A stretch of 24,393 nt of DNA, taken from assembly GCA_031551625.1 (NCBI GenBank), contig JAVBNJ010000013.1, positions 1 to 24,393 on the forward strand. Direction: 5' to 3'. Made by a program: the position numbers and the translations under genes. Below the pieces are notes generated by a model, which searched no databases, was not told the origin of the DNA, and saw only the letters and a program-made list of their open reading frames with translations. Source of the DNA: JAVBNJ01 sp031551625 (lineage in GTDB: Bacteria; Bacteroidota; Bacteroidia; Bacteroidales; UBA932). This document shows positions 1 through 7,553 of the stretch, piece by piece. The stretch's first letter is position 1. Each line of letters opens with the position of its first letter.

Positions 1-1432
1 ATGTTTCCGATTCGGGCAACGGGGCCACATAGCGTGGCGCTACCTTTTGGTTAGCTATGCTTCCGCTGTATATAGCAGGTACATTACGGCGCTTGTAGAA
101 ATAGAAAAGCTGCCCTTCGCCATAAAACTCTTTGATATACTCTTTCTCTAATTCTTCGTCGAACGTGCCGGTCATTGGAATAGTACCGATACCGCGGTTC
201 TTGCGTACCTCCTGCAGCAACTCGTTAGCCCTGGTCGCATCGGGCTCGCACTCGGCGGCAATATAATACAATTCCGATTTGCGGATAAGCGGCTGGTACA
301 TGCGGTACAAGCTGTCTTTCGATTGAATATCGGCATACTTGAAAAATGTCCGGTACGATTTATCTACAGGTTGTATCCATGTTCTCGAATAACGCACATC
401 GTCAATATTATTTTCGAAGTACGCACTCAATGTATTCTGGTCGGTAGCGCTGGTGCTTTGCAGCGCCGTGAGTATTTGAGAATCCAGCAAATCCGAACTG
501 AAGTTTGTCCGTTGCACATTGTACATATCAGGATTCTGCACACCAAAAATAATTTCTGTTGAGAACACACGGTTTGCATTGCTCTGATTATTCACCTGAG
601 CCAAGGATATCCACGGAAATTTAAAACCGGCATTATTGATTACCGTGTTGGCGGCGGCGGCGGCCGATACTTTGTCGCCGCGATACAGAAACACACGCGC
701 TTGCAATGCTTTCAACGCATAGTAGTTCATGCGCCGGTTACGGAACGAGTTGTAAAAATTCACATTATCGGACGATTTATCATTAGACCCGATAGTAATA
801 ACAGGATCGTTTTGCAACAACTGCTCCGCTTGCGACAAGTCTTGCACTATCATTCCCATAATTTCGTTGGCCGGTAACAAGGGTTTGTTCTCTATGACTG
901 TAGCCGTATTGTAGGGAATAGACAAGGCCGTAGAATCTACTGCATATACAGGTCCGAACAGGCGCAGCAAATCGAAATGTAAAAAAGCACGTAGCCCGAG
1001 CGCCTCACCCAGCAACAGGTTTTTCTTATCCGTTGTCAGCAAATCGCTTTCCGCTATTTTTTGCATGAATATGTTCAGGCTTAAAATAACCGAATAACTT
1101 TCCGACCATATAGCGTTGATAGCTGCTTGCGCCAGGGGCTGTTCAAAACCATAGGTGCCTAACTGACGGTACAATGTACCATCGGCTGCCCGGCCCCAAT
1201 TGTACCGTTGGGCCAGTATCTCAATATGGGTCGAAGTCAGCGAAGCACCGTACAGATTGGCGGTAGATAAACGTAAATAAATACCATTAAACACCATGTT
1301 GATACCATCTTCGGACGAATAGGCCTGGTCTTCGCGGTATTTATCCTCCGGTTTCACATCCAAATACGATTCACAAGCGCCACACAGGGCTAAAACAAAA
1401 AAGGCTAATATGTAAAATGTTGTTTTCATCAT
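1..1432 (-). CDS. RagB/SusD-family outer-membrane nutrient-binding lipoprotein, 3' end outside the window
   Basis: The minus-strand frame is open from the ATG at 1432 to the window edge, giving 477 codons; SusD proteins usually have about 500-600 residues, so only the C-terminal end is missing. The N-terminus has a hydrophobic stretch ending in a cysteine at residue 20 (LCGAC) followed by ESYLDVKPED, the typical lipoprotein start and YLD motif of this family. The body shows family landmarks such as EALGLRAFLHFDLLRLFGPV and, near the edge, YIKEFYGEGQLFYFYKRRN. In this family the lipoprotein sits on the cell surface and lids the SusC channel, capturing glycans or peptides. It lies 17 bases after the susC stop and must be cotranscribed with it. 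A second ATG directly follows the first (1429), so the start is uncertain by one codon. The substrate cannot be told from sequence, and no glycosidase or protease partner is visible in the window. Confidence 0.93.
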   Translation of the reverse strand, partial: MMKTTFYILAFFVLALCGACESYLDVKPEDKYREDQAYSSEDGINMVFNGIYLRLSTANLYGASLTSTHIEILAQRYNWGRAADGTLYRQLGTYGFEQPLAQAAINAIWSESYSVILSLNIFMQKIAESDLLTTDKKNLLLGEALGLRAFLHFDLLRLFGPVYAVDSTALSIPYNTATVIENKPLLPANEIMGMIVQDLSQAEQLLQNDPVITIGSNDKSSDNVNFYNSFRNRRMNYYALKALQARVFLYRGDKVSAAAAANTVINNAGFKFPWISLAQVNNQSNANRVFSTEIIFGVQNPDMYNVQRTNFSSDLLDSQILTALQSTSATDQNTLSAYFENNIDDVRYSRTWIQPVDKSYRTFFKYADIQSKDSLYRMYQPLIRKSELYYIAAECEPDATRANELLQEVRKNRGIGTIPMTGTFDEELEKEYIKEFYGEGQLFYFYKRRNVPAIYSGSIANQKVAPRYVAPLPESET

Positions 1433-1449
1433 GCTGTTATTTTACTAGG

Positions 1450-4400
1450 TTAGAAGGATGCACTGACACTTAACGAAAAGCTCCGGGCATAGGGATAATC
1501 AATTCCCCGCTCGGTTTCAGTAGTAGAAAAACGGAATAAATCATTACCATATAAAGCAAATTTCAATGTTTGAAGTTTCAAATGCCGTATCCATGAATCA
1601 GCGTCGAAAGTCCAACCGATATTAAGCGACTCTCCGATCAATGTATTATCAGCCTGTACAAAACGCGACGAAGGTCGGGTGTTTTCGTTGGTGGTTATAT
1701 TGATGGCTTTGAACGATGCGACATCGCCCGGTTTTTGCCAGCGATCGTAGAACGCCCGCTTGTCCTGATTATATTTCAACGACTCCAAGCTAATGTTTTC
1801 AACCTTCTCAAACAACGTTGTATTGAAAAGCTGACCACCATAACGGTAACGAAGATTAACACCCACAGTAAGGCCTTTAAATGTAAAATTAGTGCCAATA
1901 ATACCTTCAATAGCAGGCCGCGTATTCCCCACCTTCACAATATCGGCGGGGTCATACACAAAGGTTTGTGTCCCGTCTTTCTTCAAAAATACCTCTTGCC
2001 CTGTAGCCGGGTCAATACCTAACGAGCGTACAGCCCATATATCGGTCGGGCTATAGCCGTCCTGCAATCGCTCCAACGAATTATTCTGGTACTGTTGTGC
2101 ATTCATCTGATCCATCAGGTTCCCGAAGCCACTGTATTCGCTCCGGTAAGCTGTAGCCGATACATTAATCGTCCACACAATCCGGCGGCTGATTGATTCC
2201 GATGTATTTAAACGGATAGGAGAAACCGACACCATACCTTCTACCCCTTGTGTAAGTAAAGATCCTGCACTTTCCTGCATGGTCGACCGGCCGGTCGACG
2301 TACGTGTAGTAACCGCCACACTGAGCGGGCTCGAATTTTTCGAATATACACTAAACGATGCATTCAACAACCCATGCAATACACCGATGTCCAAACTTAT
2401 ATCGGTCTGTAGGCTTCGTTGCCATTGTATATTCGGATTACCAAGGTCGCTCAATATCAATCCTTGTCCAAAATAATTGATCCCATTGAAGTAACTGTAT
2501 ATATTTGTAGACAACGCCATGCCGATATTTTGATTCCCGGTGGAACCCGTGTTGGCACGAAGTTTAAGCATATTCAACCATCCGGCGTTCTGCATAAATT
2601 TTTCATTGTGGATATTCCAACCTATACCCACCGAATAAAAAGGCGAAAACCGTTTAGTAGAACCGAATACAGAGGTACCATCATACCGGAAACTGGCATC
2701 AAGCAAGTAGCGCGAATCATACGAATAATTCAAACTGGCAATTGTGTTGATTTGCCGCCTTACAGCCTTTGCAGCAGCCGGGCGTGCATCCGGCTCGTAC
2801 GACATGGCAAAGGCCGGATTGCCATTGGTTCCCGGAGGAAACCCCACAGCAACCATGTTTAACAATTTATTTTCCGTTTCCTGTATTTCGGCACGCAAAT
2901 TGGCCGTCAGGCTATGCTTGTCTGCCCACATATTCACGTAGGTAAGCGCCGCATTGACAGTATACCCGAACTGATCGGTACGGGCGTTCCTGTAGCGCCC
3001 CCGCGTGTAGATGCTCACCCCGTCGAATGAAGTATCTTCCGGCGATACAAACACAATATTTTCTACCTGGTCTTTTTTTAATTGCATAGCGGCATCAAAA
3101 CGGAATTGGTTGTTAATACTCCATATCAACTTCAGATTATCTGTAAATCCGAACGATGAGGTGCCATCGGTATTATGAAGCGAAGCATTGTATAAGGGAT
3201 TTGGCACCAAATAAGGTACACTGCCTACCTCTACTCCCGGCGACTCTTCCAGATACTTATCGGTAGTATTCTTACGATAATATTGATTGGTTTTTGCATA
3301 TTGCGAAAACGAACCATAGTACGATTCACTGGCCGTATAACCACTTAAATTCAACCGGTTGGTTACATTTATTTTACCCTTCCGGTAAGTCAAGTCCACA
3401 TTGGCGCCCCAAGGTTTACGGTACGACCCCTTCATTACCCCTTGCTGCGGCTTGTAACTAAACCCTATGCCATACACAAACTCTTCGCTGCCACCTGTAA
3501 TTTGCAACGAAGTACCTATCGAGTACCCCAGGCGCAACGACTCGCTTAGCCAGTAGGTATCCACGCCACGCCTTACCTCGGCCAGTTTCTGGTTATACAA
3601 CGCTGTAAGTTTCATTTGCTGCATTGCATCACGATCGTTGGTATAACGCCCCGAAAGCCTTTCAAACTCCAACTTTTCGGACGCATTCATCAGGTTATAC
3701 TCGCTCAAATCCGGCACATCCAAACGGAAATCGCCGGTATAGAAAATACGAAGCTCACCCTGCTTGGGCTTAATTGTTTCGATGACCACTACCCCATTGG
3801 CCGATTTTGACCCGTATATGGCGGTAGAAGCCGCATCTTTCAACAATGTCACCGACTCTACACGGTTCATATCAAGGTCGGTGACCTGCTCTATGGTTGC
3901 CTCAAAGCCATCTATAATAAATAAAGGTTGATTGGGATTTTGAGCAAACTGGTCGTTCACATCATTTATATTGATGCTTGTAGCCCCGCGTATCTCCACG
4001 TTCATTTTGGCATTAGGGTTAGAACCGGACAGCGTATTATCAACCACAATAAACGAAGGATCAAGTGTCTTCAAACTTTGTAACACATTCTGGTTAGCCA
4101 CCGATCGCAAATCCTCATTTGTGCTGGTTTTCACCGTTCCCGTAAAGCTTTCCTTCTTGCGGGTAAACATACCGGTGATAACGACCTCCTCCAAGGCAAC
4201 CGCTTCTTCCTCCATTATTACATTAATTACTGTGCGGCTACCAACTACTACTTCCTGGGACTTAAATCCCACATAAGAAAAAACCACTACGGGAGATGAA
4301 ATATTGGCTGGAATGCTCATTGTATACCGGCCTTCATCGTCGGTAATCTTCAATATTTTCGACCCTTTAACATGTACACTTACCGCTATTAATGGTTCCC

Positions 4401-4515
4401 CTTTTGTATCAGTGACCTTACCATTCAATGTAACCTGGGCAGCAAGTGGCGATAAAAACGCCATAAAAAACAGGCAATATAATGCCTTTTTCAGGAATAA
4501 ATAGAAATTTTTCAT
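1450..4515 (-). CDS. SusC/RagA-family TonB-dependent outer-membrane transporter
   Basis: This is a full-length protein of 1021 residues when started at the ATG at 4515; a TTG one codon upstream (4518) is open but less likely. Residues 1-26 form a signal peptide ending PLAA, with Gln27 first in the mature protein. A carboxypeptidase-regulatory-like beta domain follows (about 28-100; LNGKVTDTKGEPLIAVSV), then a TonB-box-like EEVVITG (about 109-115). The plug domain carries the SusC signature LLKDAASTAIYGSKSANG (about 223-240). The rest is a 22-strand-type barrel ending in SFSLSVSASF, with the terminal Phe expected of an outer-membrane barrel. The family imports oligosaccharides, peptides or other nutrients into the periplasm with energy from TonB-ExbBD. 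It is paired with the SusD gene downstream. No adjacent hybrid two-component system, SusR or ECF sigma/anti-sigma pair is seen; the only nearby regulator is the divergent XRE protein. Confidence 0.96.
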   Translation of the reverse strand: MKNFYLFLKKALYCLFFMAFLSPLAAQVTLNGKVTDTKGEPLIAVSVHVKGSKILKITDDEGRYTMSIPANISSPVVVFSYVGFKSQEVVVGSRTVINVIMEEEAVALEEVVITGMFTRKKESFTGTVKTSTNEDLRSVANQNVLQSLKTLDPSFIVVDNTLSGSNPNAKMNVEIRGATSININDVNDQFAQNPNQPLFIIDGFEATIEQVTDLDMNRVESVTLLKDAASTAIYGSKSANGVVVIETIKPKQGELRIFYTGDFRLDVPDLSEYNLMNASEKLEFERLSGRYTNDRDAMQQMKLTALYNQKLAEVRRGVDTYWLSESLRLGYSIGTSLQITGGSEEFVYGIGFSYKPQQGVMKGSYRKPWGANVDLTYRKGKINVTNRLNLSGYTASESYYGSFSQYAKTNQYYRKNTTDKYLEESPGVEVGSVPYLVPNPLYNASLHNTDGTSSFGFTDNLKLIWSINNQFRFDAAMQLKKDQVENIVFVSPEDTSFDGVSIYTRGRYRNARTDQFGYTVNAALTYVNMWADKHSLTANLRAEIQETENKLLNMVAVGFPPGTNGNPAFAMSYEPDARPAAAKAVRRQINTIASLNYSYDSRYLLDASFRYDGTSVFGSTKRFSPFYSVGIGWNIHNEKFMQNAGWLNMLKLRANTGSTGNQNIGMALSTNIYSYFNGINYFGQGLILSDLGNPNIQWQRSLQTDISLDIGVLHGLLNASFSVYSKNSSPLSVAVTTRTSTGRSTMQESAGSLLTQGVEGMVSVSPIRLNTSESISRRIVWTINVSATAYRSEYSGFGNLMDQMNAQQYQNNSLERLQDGYSPTDIWAVRSLGIDPATGQEVFLKKDGTQTFVYDPADIVKVGNTRPAIEGIIGTNFTFKGLTVGVNLRYRYGGQLFNTTLFEKVENISLESLKYNQDKRAFYDRWQKPGDVASFKAINITTNENTRPSSRFVQADNTLIGESLNIGWTFDADSWIRHLKLQTLKFALYGNDLFRFSTTETERGIDYPYARSFSLSVSASF

Positions 4516-4557
4516 CAATTTTATGGTTAGTTTATTCGAACAGTGACTTAATTAGCG

Positions 4558-4585
4558 TGGACAAATCCGCATTTTTGCTTGTCCA
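4558..4585 (-). promoter_or_regulatory. Hairpin in the susC 5' leader
   Basis: TGGACAA (4558-4564) and TTGTCCA (4579-4585) are perfect inverted copies. Nested inside are GCA (4569-4571) and TGC (4576-4578) closing a four-base loop. On the susC messenger this gives a 10-pair stem with one four-base bulge and an AAAA loop, 43 to 70 bases upstream of the susC ATG. It has no following U-run, so it is not an intrinsic terminator in the susC direction. It could be a leader structure that affects translation or stability, or a DNA operator with 7-base half-sites. Which of these applies is inference. Confidence 0.4.
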
Positions 4586-4621
4586 AACAAGTCAAATACC
4601 TCATTATAAATGTATTTCAAA

Positions 4622-4653
4622 TTTGTTTTTTTGATAATTTATATATACCTTTG
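4622..4653 (+). promoter_or_regulatory. Bacteroides-type promoter for the XRE regulator
   Basis: A TTTG -33 box (4622-4625) is followed after 20 bases by TACCTTTG (4646-4653), which fits the TAnnTTTG -7 consensus of the Bacteroidota primary sigma factor exactly. Transcription should begin near 4660, leaving a leader of roughly 80 bases before the regulator ATG at 4740. That leader includes the 9-codon mini-ORF. Confidence 0.7.
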
Positions 4654-4708
4654 AACATTTAAATTACAACAAATTTAGGCTGTTATGTAGAATCAATGTT
4701 GCAAAATA

Positions 4709-4738
4709 ATGAAAAAAATCTCAATTCACAAAATATAA
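4709..4738 (+). CDS. Nine-codon mini-ORF upstream of the XRE regulator
   Basis: The frame reads MKKISIHKI and stops with TAA at 4736-4738, one base before the regulator ATG at 4740. Its first codons nearly copy the regulator's own start (MKKISTYK). At the DNA level ATGAAAAAAATCTCAA is present at both 4709 and 4740, a 31-base repeat distance. It may be a leader peptide whose translation is coupled to the regulator, or a slippage duplication in which the start site was copied with no function. Nothing shows that it is translated. Confidence 0.3.
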   Translation: MKKISIHKI

Positions 4739-4739
4739 A

Positions 4740-5207
4740 ATGAAAAAAATCTCAACCTACAAAAAAAGACTATTGTTATTTATTGATTATAAGGGAATAA
4801 CGAAAAATAAATTTTATACTGAAACAGGGGTTTCAAATGGCGTATTAGACAAAAAAAGCGGGCTTTCTTTGGAAACAGTAGAGAAAATTATCTCCGTCTA
4901 CCCTGAATTAAATCTCGACTGGCTAGTAACCGGAAAAGGGTTCATGATTAAACTGGCACCAACAATGGAACAATTAGCACCTGTAAACCCTGCTGCAAGC
5001 AAAGAAAGCACTATAACGCACGATAGCGAACCGGAAGAGATACTCGTACGCAGCAATAGCCTGAACGAAACGAATACAGACCTCACACTGCACCAAACAG
5101 TAACTATGCTCGTACATAATAATAACCTGCTAAGCGACTCCTATCACCGGCTTTCGCAAACAAACCAGGAAATCATTCACATGCTTCTCAAATACCATTG
5201 CTTTTAG
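4740..5207 (+). CDS. XRE-like helix-turn-helix transcriptional regulator (phage-repressor type)
   Basis: The 155-residue protein has an N-terminal helix-turn-helix domain at about residues 7-66. It reads as KRLLLFIDYKGITKNKFYTE, then VSNGVLDKKSGLS, then YPELNLDWLVTGKGFM, the usual pattern of short Bacteroidota repressor-like regulators (NPEWLLTGEG-type ending). Residues 71-105 are polar and probably disordered. Residues about 110-150 (LHQTVTMLVHNNNLLSDSYH onward) look helical and may form a coiled coil for dimerisation. There is no S24/LexA peptidase part, so it is not a self-cleaving repressor. It is transcribed away from susC and shares its control region, so regulation of susC/susD or of itself is plausible but not shown. 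No phage genes lie nearby. The ATG is preferred over the mini-ORF start because only this frame is long. Confidence 0.85.
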   Translation: MKKISTYKKRLLLFIDYKGITKNKFYTETGVSNGVLDKKSGLSLETVEKIISVYPELNLDWLVTGKGFMIKLAPTMEQLAPVNPAASKESTITHDSEPEEILVRSNSLNETNTDLTLHQTVTMLVHNNNLLSDSYHRLSQTNQEIIHMLLKYHCF

Positions 5208-5283
5208 TAAACAAAAAAGTTAGTGTGACTCAGGCCAATTAAACACAGACTTGCAAGAAGCTCGTATCTATAACATTTACAAG

Positions 5284-5330
5284 TAATTGATTACAATAAT
5301 TGATTTTTTGAATAAAAAAAACTACCTTTG
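5284..5330 (+). promoter_or_regulatory. Promoter of efp-glyA with a tandem direct repeat
   Basis: TACCTTTG (5323-5330) matches the Bacteroidota -7 box, with ATTG (5299-5302) 20 bases upstream as a near -33 box. The expected start is near 5337, giving a leader of about 38 bases to the efp ATG. TAATTGATT occurs twice (5284-5292 and 5297-5305), and the second copy covers the -33 box. The first copy also sits in a near-palindrome, GTAATTGATTAC. The repeats could be an operator, but AT-rich chance repeats are also likely. The rest of the 5208-5374 gap shows no clear terminator for the upstream regulator. Confidence 0.6.
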
Positions 5331-5374
5331 TAAGATAAATTTTACAAAAAAATATATAAAATATACTAAAACAA

Positions 5375-5944
5375 ATGGCTACAACAGCAGATTTTAAAAA
5401 CGGATTGTGTATTGAGTTTAACGGTAAACCTTGTGTTATTACATGGTTCCAACATGTGAAACCCGGCAAAGGCGGCGCTTTTGTAAAAGTAAAAATGCGC
5501 AACCTGGAAAATGGGAAAACCTTGGAAAACACCTACAACGCAGGCGAAAAAATAGAGTTGGTGCGCATCGAACGCCGTCCCTACCAATTCTTGTACAAAG
5601 ACGAAAGCGGCTTCCATTTCATGCATAACGAAACATTTGAACAGATTGATTTGCAAGAAGAGATGGTTGACAATGCCGATTTGTATAAAGAAGGCCAATA
5701 CGTGGAAATGATGTTCCATGCCGACGAAGAACGTGTGTTATCCTGTGAACTTCCACCGTTTGTAGAATTGGAAGTAACGTATGCCGAACCGGCTGTGAAA
5801 GGCGATACGTCGGGTTCGACCAATGCGCAAAAGCAGGTAACAGTAGAAACCGGTGCCATGATTATGGTTCCGTTGTTCGTAAACCAAGGCGACCGTATTA
5901 AGATTGATACCCGCACACGCGAATATTCCGAACGAGTAAAATAA
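5375..5944 (+). CDS. efp: Translation elongation factor P
   Basis: EF-P binds between the P and E sites of stalled ribosomes and helps form peptide bonds at consecutive prolines. The protein has 189 residues, the standard length, with three beta-barrel domains. The KOW-like N-terminal domain carries the tip loop VKPGKGGAFV. Lys32 in PGKGG is at the position modified in lysine-type EF-Ps, so this is not an arginine (rhamnosylated) form. The C-terminal domain has the EF-P signature region VETGAMIMVPLFVNQGDRIK followed by IDTRTREYSERV. The start ATG follows a leader with no Shine-Dalgarno match, normal for the phylum. glyA begins 20 bases after the stop, so the two are probably cotranscribed. 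No EpmA/EpmB modification gene is in the window. Confidence 0.97.
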   Translation: MATTADFKNGLCIEFNGKPCVITWFQHVKPGKGGAFVKVKMRNLENGKTLENTYNAGEKIELVRIERRPYQFLYKDESGFHFMHNETFEQIDLQEEMVDNADLYKEGQYVEMMFHADEERVLSCELPPFVELEVTYAEPAVKGDTSGSTNAQKQVTVETGAMIMVPLFVNQGDRIKIDTRTREYSERVK

Positions 5945-5964
5945 CTTTAACTTAACTATAAATA

Positions 5965-7245
5965 ATGAAACGCGACATTCAATTATTTGAATTGATCAAA
6001 AAGGAAGAACAACGCCAGATGCACGGCATTGAGTTGATTGCTTCCGAAAACTTTGTAAGCCCGCAGATACTCGAAGCCATGGGTTCGGTAATGACCAACA
6101 AATATGCCGAAGGATACCCCGGAGCCCGCTACTATGGCGGCTGTGAGATTGTAGACCAATCGGAACAGCTGGCTATCGACCGTTTGTGCCAATTGTACGG
6201 TGCGGCTTATGCCAACGTACAACCTCACTCGGGAGCCCAAGCTAACATGGCCGTATTTATGGCCTGCCTGAAGCCGGGCGATACGTTCCTCGGACTTGAT
6301 TTGGCGCACGGTGGACACCTTTCGCACGGCTCGCCGGTAAACATGTCGGGCATGTGGTACAAAGCCGTATCGTATGGCGTGAAAGAAGATACCGGTTTGG
6401 TGGACTACGAAATGATGGAAAAACAAGCGCTGGAACACAAACCGAAATTGATTATCGGCGGTGCATCGGCCTACTCGCGCGACTGGGACTATGCCCGTAT
6501 GCGCGCTATTGCCGACAAAGTAGGCGCTATCTTTATGGTAGACATGGCGCACCCTGCCGGTATGATTGCCGCCGGATTGCTCAACAGCCCTATCCCCCAC
6601 GCACACATTGTTACATCGACTACACATAAGACATTACGCGGCCCGCGCGGTGGCATAATTATTATGGGCAAAGATTTTGAAAACCCATGGGGACTCAAAA
6701 CACCGAAAGGCGAAACCAAAATGATGTCGGCTGTACTGAACTCAGCCGTATTCCCCGGCACCCAAGGCGGCCCGCTGGAACACGTGATTGCCGCCAAAGC
6801 CGTGGCTTTCTACGAAGCGCTGCAACCTGAATACAAGGAATACCAAACCCAGGTGAAGAAAAACGCCGCCGCGTTGGCCAAAGCCTTTATTGATAAAGGA
6901 TACAAAATTTTCTCAGGCGGCACCGACAACCACTTGATGTTGATTGACCTGCGCTCGAAATTTACCGAACTGACCGGTAAAGTTGCTGAAAAAATACTGG
7001 TAGCAGCCGATATCACAGTTAATAAAAACATGGTTCCGTTCGACAGCCGTTCAGCATTCCAGACTTCGGGGATCCGTGTAGGCGCTCCGGCCATCACTAC
7101 CCGCGGCCTCAAAGAAAACGAAATGCCGCAAATTGTAGAATACATTGACCGCGTGTTGGGCAATGTCGAAAATGAAAAAGCCATTGCCGAAGTACGCACC
7201 GCTGTTAACAAAATGATGAACGGCCGTCCGCTGTACGCTTGGTAA
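5965..7245 (+). CDS. glyA: Serine hydroxymethyltransferase
   Basis: This PLP enzyme converts serine and tetrahydrofolate to glycine and 5,10-methylene-tetrahydrofolate in the cytoplasm, feeding one-carbon metabolism. The 426 residues match the bacterial family length. Near the N-terminus are IELIASENFVSPQILEAMGS and NKYAEGYPGARYYGGCE, then LDLAHGGHLSHGSPVNMSG. The PLP-binding lysine is Lys222 in TSTTHKTLRGPRGG. The region FPGTQGGPLEHVIAAKAVAF and the C-terminal RVGAPAITTRGL are also diagnostic. It lies 20 bases after efp with no room for a full promoter, and it ends 30 bases before a strong terminator, so efp-glyA forms a two-gene unit. Nothing is unusual in the sequence. Confidence 0.98.
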   Translation: MKRDIQLFELIKKEEQRQMHGIELIASENFVSPQILEAMGSVMTNKYAEGYPGARYYGGCEIVDQSEQLAIDRLCQLYGAAYANVQPHSGAQANMAVFMACLKPGDTFLGLDLAHGGHLSHGSPVNMSGMWYKAVSYGVKEDTGLVDYEMMEKQALEHKPKLIIGGASAYSRDWDYARMRAIADKVGAIFMVDMAHPAGMIAAGLLNSPIPHAHIVTSTTHKTLRGPRGGIIIMGKDFENPWGLKTPKGETKMMSAVLNSAVFPGTQGGPLEHVIAAKAVAFYEALQPEYKEYQTQVKKNAAALAKAFIDKGYKIFSGGTDNHLMLIDLRSKFTELTGKVAEKILVAADITVNKNMVPFDSRSAFQTSGIRVGAPAITTRGLKENEMPQIVEYIDRVLGNVENEKAIAEVRTAVNKMMNGRPLYAW

Positions 7246-7275
7246 GAATTACCTGATTTTAGTAATCAATAAAAA

Positions 7276-7311
7276 AAATACACAGCGCTTTTTTTAGCAC
7301 TGTGTATTTTT
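7276..7311 (+). terminator. Intrinsic terminator after glyA
   Basis: Two 14-base arms (7276-7289 and 7296-7309) pair with a single C-A mismatch around a loop of six T. An A-run precedes the hairpin and T residues follow it. The stem core is ACACAGCGCT against AGCACTGTGT. The flanking A and T runs would let it work in both directions. It separates the housekeeping pair from the secreted-protein operon. Confidence 0.88.
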
Positions 7312-7553
7312 ATTATATAATTTATTAACAATATATTATATTAAAATATAACTACAAAGTTATACACATGAACAACTTAGTTATATTTTTATGTAATATA
7401 ATATAAATTAATTTCTTACATAAACTAACGCAAAAAAACAATTGTTAATAAAATAAACTTGCGTATTTCCGGAAAAATGTGCATCTTTGTAGTTAGTTTT
7501 TAATGTAGCTCTTGCTCCTGGGCATACATTTTAGGTTCTAAAAATATCTCATT
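7312..7553 (+). promoter_or_regulatory. AT-rich leader region with alternative hairpins and the operon promoter
   Basis: Together with the terminator this fills the 308-base gap between glyA and the next gene. A probable promoter is CTTG (7458-7461), 20 bases, then CATCTTTG (7482-7489), one mismatch each from the -33 and -7 consensus. The transcript would start near 7496, about 58 bases before the ATG at 7554. Upstream of it, TATAACT (7347-7353) can pair with AGTTATA (7358-7364) across a four-base loop. Alternatively, the longer arm 7343-7354 can pair perfectly with 7378-7389, followed by T residues. This may be an operator or a second terminator. I see no gene in the gap. Confidence 0.5.

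Larger units (their letters stand above)
4516..4739. promoter_or_regulatory. Divergent control region between susC and the XRE regulator
   Basis: This 224-base AT-rich stretch must carry the promoters for both directions. The plus-strand promoter is clear and listed separately. For susC the best minus-strand -7 match is TAAATTTG (4677-4670), but the nearest TTTG (4705-4702) is 24 bases away, longer than the usual 19-21, so the susC promoter stays uncertain. If it is used, it overlaps the transcribed side of the regulator promoter, and the two would interfere. The region also holds a hairpin in the susC leader and a duplicated regulator start, both listed separately. Confidence 0.5.

Noticed and set aside
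4516..4518. TTG as the start codon of the SusC gene
   Set aside because: An ATG follows immediately (4515-4513) and gives the same signal peptide, so ATG is the simpler start.
4740..5207. Prophage or integrated element around the repressor-like regulator
   Set aside because: No integrase, phage genes, attachment-site repeats or tRNA are present; both neighbours are ordinary chromosomal genes.
5983..6627. 214-codon minus-strand frame opposite glyA
   Set aside because: It is antisense to a fully conserved serine hydroxymethyltransferase and has no recognisable family.
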